From contig CALGXC010000004.1 in NCBI GenBank assembly GCA_937936045.1, positions 62,001-126,000 on the forward strand: a stretch of 64,000 nucleotides of DNA. The letters are read 5' to 3'. The position numbers were made by a program, and so were the translations under genes. The notes under the pieces are model-generated. The model was not told the origin of the DNA, did not search any database, and saw only the letters and a program-made list of their open reading frames with translations. This DNA comes from an uncultured Candidatus Saccharibacteria bacterium (GTDB taxonomy: Bacteria; Patescibacteriota; Saccharimonadia; Saccharimonadales; Saccharimonadaceae). Positions within the stretch are counted from its first letter, which is position 1. Each line of letters opens with the position of its first letter. Below, in pieces: positions 8,845 to 17,578 of this stretch.

Positions 8845-9509
8845 GATTCAATCCTATAACCGAAGCCGCGCACGGTTTTTATCAATTGTTTTTTGAACGG
8901 TTTGTCGATTTTTTGGCGCAGATTTTTTATGTACGCCTCGACATTATTCGGTAAAATATCAGCGTCAAAATCCCAAACGTGATCAATCAGTGTTTCTTTA
9001 CTGAGAATCTGATTCGGATGTTGCATCAAATATTCCAGCAGCGCATATTCTTTGTTCGTGAGGTCGATAATTTTTCCTGCGCGAGTTACTGTATGTTGCT
9101 GCTTGTCAATTTCCAAATCGTCAATTTGCAGAACGTCTGGCTGGCTAATCGGTGGGCGGCGAAGTAAAGCTCGCACTCGCGCCAACAATTCATCAATCGC
9201 AAAGGGCTTAGTCAAATAATCATCGGCTCCCACGTCTAACCCAAGCGTTTTATCTTCGGTCGTGCTCAGCGCTGTCAGAAACAGAATTGGCATATTTTTC
9301 CCATTCTCGCGCAATTTTTTAACAATCTCCGTGCCTTCTAATCCCGGCAACATTCGATCAACAATCAACAAATCGTACGGCTGACTATCCGCCAAATTAA
9401 ACCCCTCTTCCCCGTTATACGCCGCATCAACCGCGTATTTCTCACGTTTCAAAGATTCGGTTATGACCCTCGCAATTTTTCGTTCGTCCTCAATAACCAA
9501 CAGTCGCAT
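8841..9509 (-). CDS. OmpR/PhoB-family response regulator
   Basis: This 222-residue regulator has a receiver domain with acidic pocket EDE (residues 7-9), phospho-acceptor Asp51 (LLIVDRMLPG), and the conserved Lys in YLTKPF. A C-terminal winged helix (TNKEYALLEYL, LIDHVWD) gives DNA binding. It is the first gene of the operon with the kinase. A TATAAT box (9517-9522 on the minus strand) ends 7 nt before the ATG and no Shine-Dalgarno is visible, so translation probably starts on a leaderless mRNA. The divergently transcribed ABC exporter begins 65 bp away and may be regulated by this protein. Confidence 0.94.
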   Translation of the reverse strand: MRLLVIEDERKIARVITESLKREKYAVDAAYNGEEGFNLADSQPYDLLIVDRMLPGLEGTEIVKKLRENGKNMPILFLTALSTTEDKTLGLDVGADDYLTKPFAIDELLARVRALLRRPPISQPDVLQIDDLEIDKQQHTVTRAGKIIDLTNKEYALLEYLMQHPNQILSKETLIDHVWDFDADILPNNVEAYIKNLRQKIDKPFKKQLIKTVRGFGYRIES

Positions 9510-9516
9510 ATTTTAT

Positions 9517-9550
9517 ATTATATCTTTTTTCCCGCGCTAAGTGCTATAAT
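9517..9550. promoter_or_regulatory. Divergent promoter region between regulator and ABC exporter
   Basis: On the minus strand a TATAAT box (9517-9522) serves the response regulator. On the plus strand an extended -10, TGCTATAAT (TATAAT at 9545-9550), serves the ABC operon. No clear -35 is seen for either. An operator for the regulator could lie in this short gap. Confidence 0.7.
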
Positions 9551-9573
9551 TTTATTTAAAGAAAAGGAGGCGT

Positions 9574-10323
9574 ATGCCAGATAATAAAAAAATGGTTGAG
9601 ATTCGTCATTTTAAGATGAGTTTCGGTGATAAAACTGTTATTAAAGACCTGAGTTTCGATGTTTTTCGCGGCGAAGTTTTTGGTTTTTTGGGAAGTAATG
9701 GCTCGGGAAAAACTACGACGTTGCGCGCATTGTTGGGACTATATCAGCCGACCGCAGGCGATTTATTGATAAACGGCAAGCCATATTCTGTGGAAAGTCA
9801 GATTCGCCTCGGATATCTTCCCGAGGAGCGCGGTTTGTATAAAAAAGAAAAAGTCTTAGACGTGATGCTTTATTTTGGTCAATTGAAGGGCTTGAGTCGC
9901 AAAGAAGCTAAGGATTTTTCCCTGAAGTTTTTGGAGCGCGTCAATTTGAGCGACAAGGCTAACACGCAACTTGATAAATTATCTGGCGGACAGCAGCAGA
10001 AAATTCAGCTTGGTGTAACAATTATGGGCGATCCAGAACTACTGATTATGGACGAGCCAGCCAAAGGTTTTGATCCAGTGAATCGTCGTTTGTTGATGAA
10101 TATAATTGAGGAGCAGCGAAAAGCTGGCGCGACAATTATTTACGTTACGCACCAGATGGAGGAAGTTGAAAGGTTGTGCGATCGCTTGATTTTATTGAAG
10201 GACGGTCAAGCGGCGGCATATGGAACATTGGAAGAAGTGAAAAAACAATTTGGCGGCGCGTCAATGGACGACATTTTTGTCCAAGTTTACGGCGGCGAAG
10301 CGAAGGAGTTGAGCGATGAGTAA
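9574..10323 (+). CDS. ABC transporter ATP-binding protein
   Basis: This 249-residue nucleotide-binding subunit of an ABC-2 type exporter has Walker A GSNGSGKTTT (about residues 40-49), signature LSGGQQQ, and Walker B LLIMDEP followed by the H-loop YVTHQMEE. The C-terminal part resembles NatA/CcmA/YhaQ-type exporters. The GAAAAGGAGG Shine-Dalgarno is strong and very close to the ATG (3 nt). The stop overlaps the start of the permease gene by 8 nt, so the two subunits are made together. The substrate is unknown; sodium, drugs or peptides are all possible for this family. Confidence 0.93.
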   Translation: MPDNKKMVEIRHFKMSFGDKTVIKDLSFDVFRGEVFGFLGSNGSGKTTTLRALLGLYQPTAGDLLINGKPYSVESQIRLGYLPEERGLYKKEKVLDVMLYFGQLKGLSRKEAKDFSLKFLERVNLSDKANTQLDKLSGGQQQKIQLGVTIMGDPELLIMDEPAKGFDPVNRRLLMNIIEEQRKAGATIIYVTHQMEEVERLCDRLILLKDGQAAAYGTLEEVKKQFGGASMDDIFVQVYGGEAKELSDE

Positions 10324-11548
10324 AATGCATAATTTGGGGACGGTTTTCAAATTTGAAACTCTTAGAACACTGAAGAAACCGACGTTTTGGTTGACGGCAT
10401 TAGGTTTTCCTTTGTTGATTGGCGTGCTGTATGGCATTATGTTTTGGTCGCAAAGCACAACTATTGAAGCATCAAAAAATCTGGAAAAGCAAGAATTTTC
10501 TCTGGAAGTCACCGACGATTCAAAGTTAGTGAAGCCAGAATTACTGACGGCAATTAAAGCCAAAACTGCCAAATCGAAAGAATCTGGAATTGACAACGTA
10601 AAAAATAATAAAGTTGACGCGTATGTTTATTTTCCAAAAGATTTGAGCAAGCAAAAAGTCGAAGTTTACGGTAAAGATGTTGGGCTATTCCAAAACGGAA
10701 AATACAGCGCGGTGGCGCAGAGCTTATTGAGTCAATCGGTAGCAAGTGGCATCAGTCCAGCACAAGTTGCGATTTTACGCGACAAAGTCCAATTGTCATC
10801 AACCACGTATCTGGACGGAAAAGAGCACGGTGGCATTAATGAGATGATTGTGCCGGGAATGTTTTTGGTTATTTTGTTCATTCTCATCAGTATTTTTGGC
10901 AATCAAATGCTTATTAGCACCACCGAGGAAAAAGAAAATCGCACGGTGGAAATGCTGCTTACGACCGTTAAAACTGACACTTTGATTACGGGTAAAATTC
11001 TGTCTTTGATGGTGTTGGCTTTGATTCAGATTTTGGTGATTGTTTTGCCAGTTTTGGCGGGCTATTTGGCGTTTGGCTCGAAGTTGCAATTGCCTAATCT
11101 GGACTTGAGTACGCTCGTGTTTGATCCTGTGAGAATTGGTTTGGCGATCATAATTTTCTCCGCCAGCTTCACTTTATTTACGGGAATGTTGGTGACTTTG
11201 GGCGCGATGATGCCGACCGCCAAAGAAGCCAGCCAGTGGTTCGGAATTGTGATTATGCTATTCATTGGTCCATTTTACGGAATCACGGCGTTCGTTTCCT
11301 TCCCTGATTATTTCTTCGTTAAGTTCTTGTCGCTATTTCCATTCACCGCGCCGATTCCATTGTTATTACGAAACGCAATAGGAAACCTGCCAATTTGGGA
11401 AGCTTTGCTTGGTACGGCAATTTTGGTCGCTACAGCGGTGTTCGTTATGTGGTTATCCGTGCGCGTTTTCCGTTACGGCGCGATGTCTTATGATAGTAAA
11501 TTATCTTTGTCGGCGTTGCGGACACGTCGAAAAGCTGGTAAAGTTTAA
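10316..11548 (+). CDS. ABC-2 type transporter permease (NatB-like)
   Basis: This 410-residue membrane subunit pairs with the ATPase encoded just upstream. It has one membrane helix near residues 20-40, a large extracytoplasmic domain (about 45-175), then five C-terminal helices. The ABC-2 signature appears as TTEEKENRTVEMLLTT before helix 2. This layout is that of NatB/YhaP exporters. The gene overlaps the ATPase by 8 nt and is followed after 2 nt by the AI-2E family gene, so all three form one operon downstream of the divergent promoter. Confidence 0.9.
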   Translation: MSKMHNLGTVFKFETLRTLKKPTFWLTALGFPLLIGVLYGIMFWSQSTTIEASKNLEKQEFSLEVTDDSKLVKPELLTAIKAKTAKSKESGIDNVKNNKVDAYVYFPKDLSKQKVEVYGKDVGLFQNGKYSAVAQSLLSQSVASGISPAQVAILRDKVQLSSTTYLDGKEHGGINEMIVPGMFLVILFILISIFGNQMLISTTEEKENRTVEMLLTTVKTDTLITGKILSLMVLALIQILVIVLPVLAGYLAFGSKLQLPNLDLSTLVFDPVRIGLAIIIFSASFTLFTGMLVTLGAMMPTAKEASQWFGIVIMLFIGPFYGITAFVSFPDYFFVKFLSLFPFTAPIPLLLRNAIGNLPIWEALLGTAILVATAVFVMWLSVRVFRYGAMSYDSKLSLSALRTRRKAGKV

Positions 11549-11550
11549 TT

Positions 11551-12687
11551 ATGAAAGTACGTATAGAGATAGACACGAAAACATTTGTGCGATTTTGGCT
11601 GGTCGTGATGGGCTTTGGTCTGGCTGGTTTGGCAATTTATTCCGCGAAGGATGCGCTGGTTTTATTGGGAATTTCCCTGTTTTTGGCGTTGGCGTTGAAT
11701 CGTCCGGTTGCGGCAATTGCTAAGAAGCTTCCTGGAAAAAGCCGATTGGGCGGCACGGCGCTGGCGTATACGACGCTGGTTCTGCTTTTGGGTTGTGTGG
11801 TCTGGTTTGTTATTCCGCCAATTGTCCAACAATCTGCCAAATTCGTCGAGAGCATTCCGAGTATAATCGACCAAGCAAGCTCACAGTGGCGTGGCGTCAA
11901 TGATTTCATTGATAAGAACAATTTGCGCCCGCAGGTCGATTCGATGATGGAAAACATCAAGCAGCAATCTTCGTCTTGGGCTACGAGCGTCGGCACGAAT
12001 CTATTGTCCAGCGTTGGCTCTTTGGCGTCGTTCTTAGGCTCGCTATTCTTGGTGTTGGTGCTGTCATTCCTGATGCTTCTCGAGGGTCCAACTTGGGTGA
12101 AGCGTTTGTGGGGACTATACAACGACGAAGAAAAAATGGAGCGTCATAAGAAGCTGGTTGGCCGAATGTATAACGTGGTTACAGGTTATGTTTCTGGGCA
12201 ATTGACGGTTTCTGGGATCGATGCGATATTATCAGGTTTCGTGGTGTTTGTGCTGAGTTTGACATTCCCTGTCATAAATTCCAATTTGGCAATGCTCACC
12301 GTTATGGCGACGTTTGTGTTGACGCTAATTCCGATGTTTGGCGCAACGATTGCTGGCGCGTTAATATCGCTGCTACTATTCTTCAATAACATGACAGCGG
12401 GCGTTATTTACGCGATTTATTTCGTGATTTACCAACAGATTGAGAATAACTTTGTCTCTCCTTCTATCCAATCAAAGAAGGTTGAGCTGTCGGCTCTGAC
12501 TGTCTTGGTCGCGGTGACAATTGGTTTATATGTCGGCGGTCTATTGGGCGGTTTGATTGCTATTCCAGCCGCTGGTGTCGTGAAAGTTTTGCTAGATAAT
12601 TACTTGGAGCAAGCCAAGTCCAAGCGCGTTGAAAGTGAAAAGCCGCTTATTAATAAATTAGTTAAGAAATTGAAAAACGAAGATTAG
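11551..12687 (+). CDS. AI-2E family transporter (PerM/UPF0118 type)
   Basis: This 378-residue polytopic membrane protein has about eight helices in the AI-2E exporter family arrangement: pairs of helices at the N-terminus, a soluble amphipathic segment (about residues 75-140), then a C-terminal bundle ending in GGLLGGLIAIPAAGVVKVLL. Family members have been linked to autoinducer-2 export or Na+/H+ antiport, so the substrate is uncertain. It is the third gene of the ABC operon, starting 2 nt after the permease stop, which suggests a shared envelope-stress or export role. It ends at a convergent hairpin shared with cysS. Confidence 0.88.
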   Translation: MKVRIEIDTKTFVRFWLVVMGFGLAGLAIYSAKDALVLLGISLFLALALNRPVAAIAKKLPGKSRLGGTALAYTTLVLLLGCVVWFVIPPIVQQSAKFVESIPSIIDQASSQWRGVNDFIDKNNLRPQVDSMMENIKQQSSSWATSVGTNLLSSVGSLASFLGSLFLVLVLSFLMLLEGPTWVKRLWGLYNDEEKMERHKKLVGRMYNVVTGYVSGQLTVSGIDAILSGFVVFVLSLTFPVINSNLAMLTVMATFVLTLIPMFGATIAGALISLLLFFNNMTAGVIYAIYFVIYQQIENNFVSPSIQSKKVELSALTVLVAVTIGLYVGGLLGGLIAIPAAGVVKVLLDNYLEQAKSKRVESEKPLINKLVKKLKNED

Positions 12688-12697
12688 TTGACATAGA

Positions 12698-12730
12698 AAA
12701 AATTATAGCCCGTTGAATCCAGCGGGCTAT
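12698..12730. terminator. Bidirectional terminator overlapping the cysS stop codon
   Basis: An 8-bp stem ATAGCCCG (12705-12712) / CGGGCTAT (12723-12730) has a 10-nt loop. On the minus strand it runs into T residues opposite the A-run at 12697-12702. The TAG stop of cysS (12727-12729) lies inside the stem. Confidence 0.8.
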
Positions 12731-14160
12731 TTCCATGTCCAAATGCTGCCGCTTGGCGTATCACGAACGGCAACGCCAGCCTGAAGAAGTTCATCGCGAA
12801 TTCTGTCGGATTCTTCCCAATTTTTCTCTGCGCGTGCTTGACGTCGCTGGATAATCAATCTCTTCAAATCGTCAGTAATATCAGGAGTAGACTCAGCCAA
12901 ATCCAGCCCTAAAATCTCGTCAATCTCATCAATAAATTGCACTAAACTCTGTCGATGAATTTTATCAAGTGGCGTATGATCCAACTTTGAAAATACTTCA
13001 TCAATCAACGCCAGTGCGCCTGGAGTATCCAAATCGTCGTTCAATTTCTCGACCAATGCCTGACGTCCCGCTAGCAACGAAACCGAATCGTCCTGCTCGT
13101 CCTTATCGTCGTCATCTTCCAGTGTGTCGTGAGTCTGATGTCTCAGAACCGCGTAATCCCGCCAATGGTTCAATCGCGCCTGCGCTGCTTCCAGAATTTC
13201 CCAAGTAAAATTGCCCTCCGTCTGATAATGCTTGCTGAGAATCGCCAGTTTAAACGCCATCGGACTAAACCCTCGCGAAATAATATCGTCCAGAGTAATA
13301 ATATTTCCCAGAGATTTGCTCATCTTTCGGCCGTCGACTTTTATGTGATTATTATGTAGCCAAATCTGAGAAAATTGTTTTCCAGTCAGATTTTCGCTCT
13401 GGGCAATTTCATTCGTGTGGTGAACTGGAATATGATCAATCCCGCCCGCGTGAATATCAATAGAATCGCCGAGCGTTTCACGGGCAATTGTCGAACATTC
13501 CAGATGCCAGCCAGGAAAACCGACTCCCCACGGACTGTCCCACTCCATATCGCGCTTGGCGTCTTTTGGTGAAAACTTCCACACGGCGAAGTCGGTAATA
13601 TTACGCTTTCCTTCAACGCTCACTCTGGCGCCAGCTTCCAGGCCCGCCACGTCCAGCCGCGCTAATTTCCCGTAATCCTTCAAAAGCGACGTATCAAAAT
13701 ACATGCCGTCGCCGTCGATTTTATATAAAAATCCTTTTTCGTCCAGCCCTTTTGCAAAGTCAATCTGCTGCTGAATATAATCCGTCGCCCGCACCAAATA
13801 ATCTGGTTTTATCAATTTCAACACGTCGTAAGCCTCGTGATTGGCTATGGAAATATATCTTTCCGCCACATCCCAGGCAGTCTTCCCTTCACGGCGCGCA
13901 CCTTTTTCCATTTTGTCTTCGCCGTTATCGTCGTCGCTGGTCAAATGACCAACATCGGTGATGTTTTGCGTTCGAATAACAGGAATATCTTGCCAGCGTA
14001 GCAGTCGCACCAACACGTCCCAGTAAATATAGCCAACCCAGTTGCCGATGTGCGGTTGCGAATAGACCGTTAGACCACAGGTGTAAAATTTGACCGTTTC
14101 TCCGTCAAGTGGCGTCAGTTCATCTTTTCGTCTGGTGAGCGTGTTATAGAGTTTTATCAT
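12727..14160 (-). CDS. cysS: Cysteinyl-tRNA synthetase
   Basis: This class I synthetase charges tRNA-Cys. It shows HIGN at residues 37-40, the zinc-site Cys28 (FYTCGLT), HLECST in the active site, and KMSKSLGN near residue 280. I chose the start at 14160 (MIKLYNTLTRR, the canonical N-terminus) over a longer in-frame option at 14205, because a near-consensus promoter (TTGAAA, 17 nt, TACAAT) ends exactly 7 nt before this ATG and lies inside the longer version. The message is therefore probably leaderless. The total of 477 residues is usual for bacterial CysRS. Confidence 0.96.
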   Translation of the reverse strand: MIKLYNTLTRRKDELTPLDGETVKFYTCGLTVYSQPHIGNWVGYIYWDVLVRLLRWQDIPVIRTQNITDVGHLTSDDDNGEDKMEKGARREGKTAWDVAERYISIANHEAYDVLKLIKPDYLVRATDYIQQQIDFAKGLDEKGFLYKIDGDGMYFDTSLLKDYGKLARLDVAGLEAGARVSVEGKRNITDFAVWKFSPKDAKRDMEWDSPWGVGFPGWHLECSTIARETLGDSIDIHAGGIDHIPVHHTNEIAQSENLTGKQFSQIWLHNNHIKVDGRKMSKSLGNIITLDDIISRGFSPMAFKLAILSKHYQTEGNFTWEILEAAQARLNHWRDYAVLRHQTHDTLEDDDDKDEQDDSVSLLAGRQALVEKLNDDLDTPGALALIDEVFSKLDHTPLDKIHRQSLVQFIDEIDEILGLDLAESTPDITDDLKRLIIQRRQARAEKNWEESDRIRDELLQAGVAVRDTPSGSIWTWK

Positions 14161-14167
14161 TAGTTCT

Positions 14168-14196
14168 ATTGTACGGCACTCTGGCTGGTTTTTCAA
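14168..14196 (-). promoter_or_regulatory. cysS promoter (leaderless)
   Basis: A -35 TTGAAA (14191-14196), a 17-nt spacer and a -10 TACAAT (14168-14173) are read on the minus strand. The -10 ends 7 nt before the ATG, so transcription should start at or within a base of the start codon. Confidence 0.85.
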
Positions 14197-14258
14197 AATT
14201 GACATGTTCTATCAGGATCTAAAACATCGTAGCTATGTCGCCAGATAAGACCTCGTGC

Positions 14259-14287
14259 TTGACAAAATAAGATATTTAATATATAAT
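14259..14287 (+). promoter_or_regulatory. Consensus promoter of the HExxH protein gene (leaderless)
   Basis: A perfect -35 TTGACA (14259-14264), a 17-nt spacer and a perfect -10 TATAAT (14282-14287) end 7 nt before the ATG at 14295. There is no Shine-Dalgarno. This is the clearest leaderless promoter in the window. Confidence 0.92.
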
Positions 14288-14294
14288 AAAAAGT

Positions 14295-15125
14295 ATGAGA
14301 AAAATAGTGCAGGAGCGTCGTCCGCCAATACCCAGCTACGATAAGCCTATTGAGCTAGACTCTTTTAAGTATATGAAAGATAGGTTGATAGGTGCTTTAG
14401 AGGAGCCTGAGATAATTGATACGCTTGGGGCTCTAGCCTTAGAACTATGTAATACGGCTCAAATGCTGGAACCTATGGAATATATTGAAGGCGAAGAGTT
14501 GGGCGATAGCCATCCTGACTCAGACTGGCCAGATAAAAATATAATACCGCTCATTGGGAGTAATAAGTTTGTTGTTTCTGGAAGGCAGATATCTCTTATG
14601 CCAGTGCAAAAAGATAGAATAAGCGATACTTTTGCTAGTGAAAGTATCGCCAGAATGTGTACTTATGTATCTATCTATCCGCCCACAAAAATAGAAAGAA
14701 CAGATGTTGGTGGTTTTTGTAGTACTAATTTTTACAAATGGAGGGACGCCGGGACGGATACTTATGTATACCTTCGCCCTGTTATTAGTGTGGCCCAGTC
14801 CGGACTGACATGCGTTAATGTCTCTTTATTGGCTCACGAGACATCTCATGCGCATGATTGTGTCACGAATCCAGTTTTGGAAATAGACCCTAAATCCGAT
14901 CAAGTAAACCTCCGTTCTGAATTGCAAGCTTATGCCGTAAGCAAAGTTCTCCAGGGTTATCTGACGTATAATGATAGAATAATGTTTAGTTGCCCTAGTG
15001 TATCGGACCGAGTAGAAGAGGTACGAAGAAAAGTTAACGGCCCCCTATGGTCTGAGGGTGCATTTGATGTGAATGATGATTTGATAGAGCAACTAGATAG
15101 AGCAGGCCTGAGAGGTATATATTGA
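14295..15125 (+). CDS. Hypothetical protein with HExxH zinc-peptidase-like motif
   Basis: The 276-residue protein belongs to no family I recognise. It contains LLAHETSHAHD around residue 180, which fits the HExxH zinc-binding motif of metallopeptidases, and about 28 residues later LRSELQAYA, whose glutamate could be the third zinc ligand as in gluzincins. No signal peptide or membrane helix is seen, so it probably acts in the cytoplasm or leaves by another route. It has a consensus promoter directly before the ATG. The next gene is convergent and only 12 bp away. Peptidase activity is inferred from the motif alone. Confidence 0.75.
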   Translation: MRKIVQERRPPIPSYDKPIELDSFKYMKDRLIGALEEPEIIDTLGALALELCNTAQMLEPMEYIEGEELGDSHPDSDWPDKNIIPLIGSNKFVVSGRQISLMPVQKDRISDTFASESIARMCTYVSIYPPTKIERTDVGGFCSTNFYKWRDAGTDTYVYLRPVISVAQSGLTCVNVSLLAHETSHAHDCVTNPVLEIDPKSDQVNLRSELQAYAVSKVLQGYLTYNDRIMFSCPSVSDRVEEVRRKVNGPLWSEGAFDVNDDLIEQLDRAGLRGIY

Positions 15126-15137
15126 TAGCGTAGTGGA

Positions 15138-16118
15138 TCAATATTCTGTTTGTAGAGCCTTATCCGTCGCCGTGACTAATTCCCTTACGATTTCGTCATA
15201 ATTTTCATATACACGAAATCCTGCCGCATACGGATGACCTCCGCCACCGAAGTATCCAGCCACGGTGTCGGCGATTGGTAAATTACCTCGTAGGCGCGCA
15301 GTCAATTTGCCGTCAGGGTAAGTTTTAATAACGCAACTAAGCGCCACGCCTTCAACCAGCCTCAACTCGTCACCAATCAACGCACCGGGGTTATAGGCGT
15401 CGCTATAGGCTTGGATCTCTTCAAATGGCACGTGCACCAGCGCCAATTGTCCGTCTAATAAATATTCGATTCGCTCGATCAATTTTCCCTTGTACGCCAA
15501 AATTTCTGGCGATTTTTTCATAAATTCGCGTCGTCGCTCTTCAATTTCCGCATTGGAAGCGCCCAGTTCTGTAAGTTCTCCCGCCGCATGGAAAGTCTGA
15601 GCCGTAGTGTTTTGCGTAGTAAGCCCCAGGCTATCGCTCATAATAGCTGTCAATAGGTTTTCTGCGGCTTGGGCATTTATCTTCCAGTCGGAATGATTGA
15701 ATAGTTTATATAGCAATTCCCCGGTCGCCACGACGGTTTCTGATAACATAATATGATCAAAGCTGAGCGTCGATTCAGCTGTGTGATGATCGATAACCAG
15801 AGTTGGGTGCGTTTCCAGAAAATGTCGCGCTCCAGGAGTTTCTAATACCTTGCTAAGAAGGACATCCGCGCTTGTATCGACAATTATCGCGGCGTCGGCT
15901 TGAAACGGAAAGTCGTTCTGCACTCGATCCCAACCGCGAATGTAATGAAGATATTTCGGTATGTCTACTGGACAATATAAAGTGACAGTCTTCCCTAGGT
16001 CGCTTAAGACTTCTTCCAGTGCCAAGCTTGAGCCCAGGCTGTCGCCGTCGGGATTTTCGGCTTGAATAATAACTATATTGTTTGCGGATTGAATGAATTG
16101 TTTAGCTGTGTCTAGCAT
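15138..16118 (-). CDS. DHH-family phosphoesterase (NrnA-like), altered motif I
   Basis: The 326-residue protein has the bipartite layout of NrnA-type oligoribonucleases / pAp phosphatases: an N-terminal DHH domain with NPDGDSLGS (about residues 22-30), AAIIVDTSA and VIDHHTAE, and a C-terminal DHHA1 domain with GGGGHPYAAGF. These enzymes degrade short RNAs or cyclic dinucleotide products with Mn2+. Motif I normally reads HxxPDxD and its histidine binds metal; here the position is Ala20 (QAENPDGD). Activity may be altered or lost, or another residue may substitute. A TATAAT box (16126-16131, minus strand) ends 7 nt before the ATG, a leaderless arrangement. Confidence 0.88.
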   Translation of the reverse strand: MLDTAKQFIQSANNIVIIQAENPDGDSLGSSLALEEVLSDLGKTVTLYCPVDIPKYLHYIRGWDRVQNDFPFQADAAIIVDTSADVLLSKVLETPGARHFLETHPTLVIDHHTAESTLSFDHIMLSETVVATGELLYKLFNHSDWKINAQAAENLLTAIMSDSLGLTTQNTTAQTFHAAGELTELGASNAEIEERRREFMKKSPEILAYKGKLIERIEYLLDGQLALVHVPFEEIQAYSDAYNPGALIGDELRLVEGVALSCVIKTYPDGKLTARLRGNLPIADTVAGYFGGGGHPYAAGFRVYENYDEIVRELVTATDKALQTEY

Positions 16119-16253
16119 ATTATTTATTATAACAAATGATTTTTACTCTAATATAATATATATTGTTTTTAATTACATAAGTGGTATAATATGTGATGGA
16201 CTATTAAAAATACTGCGCAATCGAAAAAACATAAACATTTTTATAAATTATTA

Positions 16254-16282
16254 TTGACAAAATATAAAGATTGTGCTAGTAT
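16254..16282 (+). promoter_or_regulatory. Promoter of the LPKTG surface protein
   Basis: A -35 TTGACA (16254-16259), 17-nt spacer and -10 TAGTAT (16277-16282) are followed by a leader of about 40 nt with an AGCC/GGCT hairpin and an AAGAGGAG Shine-Dalgarno. The 16119-16253 stretch is AT-rich, with no gene that I can see. Confidence 0.85.
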
Positions 16283-16326
16283 GAGGACATAAAGCCTGAA
16301 GATAGGGCTGGAAAAGAGGAGTTTTT

Positions 16327-17508
16327 ATGAACAAATTTAAGAAAATCGGCATTGCTATCTCTCTGGGATTTGCTATGCTCGGTGGAATCTGGTTGGCATC
16401 ACCTTCACAGGCTGCCGGCTGTAACAAATTTAACGTTGTATACTGTGGTACGCATTCTATGTCAGAATTGCAAACAGCATACAGCCGTACAGAAATCAAA
16501 GAACTATACAAAGAGTGGTACGTTACCGAGACTATGGTTCAAGGTGGCTCAAACATGCGTGAAGGTGTAGTTGACGCAAATGGTAATATTACAGTTGACG
16601 GTCGTGTTGTAGCCACAAACGCTATAACCGTACAGTCTAAAGCTGGTACTCGTCAGCCTCAGCCACAACGTAGCTACAAGACCTCAAACGGATATACTTA
16701 CTACCAATACACAACTGGTCAGAGCTTTGTTGACGGACCTAAGAGCTACAATATTTACGCATGGTTTGACAATAACGGCTCATTTATCACTGGTGTGATT
16801 AAAGACTGCGGTAACCCAGTTTGGGGCAACCCAACAACACCTCCAGCAAAGCCTGCTCTAACATGTGACGCTTTGCAAGTAACTGAGATTTCTCGAAACA
16901 CCTTTAAGTTCAGCGTTAAGGCAACTGCCAAGGGTGGCGCATCTATCACCAGCTACACATACAACTTCGGTGATAACAACATCAAGACAACTAACTCATC
17001 AGAAATTCAATACACTTACGCAAAAGAAGGCAACTACACAGTTACTATTACTGTAAACGGTAAAGAAACTGGTGAAGTTAAGAGGCAAAACCCTAACTGT
17101 CAAAAAACTATTACAGTTAAGCCAGAGCCAAAAATGATCGTTTGCAACCGTGAGACCAATAAATATCCAGTAGAGATTAAGGAATCAGAGTTCGACAAAA
17201 GCAAGCATTCAAAGGATCCAAACGATTGTAAGGAAGCACCTGCTAAGATCACAGTCTGTGTAATTGAAGAAGGTGGTAAGAAGTACACTAAGGAGATTAA
17301 AAAGGAAGAGTTTAACGAAAAGATTCACAAGACTAACTTGGACGAATGTAAGGAAACTCCTACTCCTACACCAAACACTCCTTCAACACCAACACCTAGC
17401 CCAGAATTGCCAAAGACTGGTGCAAGTGACGCGATTATGTCAGCACTAGGCCTAGGTGGACTAACTACAGCTACTATCGCTTACATCGCTAGCCGCCGCC
17501 AAATGTAA
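16327..17508 (+). CDS. Cell-wall-anchored surface protein with PKD domain and LPKTG motif
   Basis: The 393-residue secreted protein has a signal peptide (residues 1-29, cleaved after SQA), a unique N-terminal domain, and a PKD/Ig-like domain (about 185-260, with YNFGDNN and YTVTITVNG). Two degenerate repeats of about 35 residues follow (VCNRETNKYPVEIKESEFD and VCVIEEGGKKYTKEIKKEEF, each ending in DCKE or ECKE). A Thr/Pro spacer then precedes the sorting signal LPKTG, a hydrophobic helix and SRRQM. It should be linked to peptidoglycan by a class A/D-type sortase, none of which is in the window. It probably mediates contact with the host cell (inference). A normal promoter and Shine-Dalgarno precede it, and its codon use matches its neighbours. 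Confidence 0.93.
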   Translation: MNKFKKIGIAISLGFAMLGGIWLASPSQAAGCNKFNVVYCGTHSMSELQTAYSRTEIKELYKEWYVTETMVQGGSNMREGVVDANGNITVDGRVVATNAITVQSKAGTRQPQPQRSYKTSNGYTYYQYTTGQSFVDGPKSYNIYAWFDNNGSFITGVIKDCGNPVWGNPTTPPAKPALTCDALQVTEISRNTFKFSVKATAKGGASITSYTYNFGDNNIKTTNSSEIQYTYAKEGNYTVTITVNGKETGEVKRQNPNCQKTITVKPEPKMIVCNRETNKYPVEIKESEFDKSKHSKDPNDCKEAPAKITVCVIEEGGKKYTKEIKKEEFNEKIHKTNLDECKETPTPTPNTPSTPTPSPELPKTGASDAIMSALGLGGLTTATIAYIASRRQM

Positions 17509-17526
17509 TAAGCTAAGCTAGCAACG

Positions 17527-17557
17527 AAATACCCGCCGAGATGGCGGGTATTTTTTA
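17527..17557 (+). terminator. Terminator after the LPKTG gene
   Basis: A TACCCGCC (17530-17537) / GGCGGGTA (17543-17550) stem with a GAGAT loop, extended by three A-T pairs, is followed by six T residues. It may also serve recR weakly on the other strand. Confidence 0.9.
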
Positions 17558-17578
17558 TTGGCGATGAAGCTGTTGAAT

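Noticed and set aside
14161..14205. Upstream start for CysRS
   Set aside because: The extra 15 codons contain the -35 and -10 of the promoter, so they are not transcribed.
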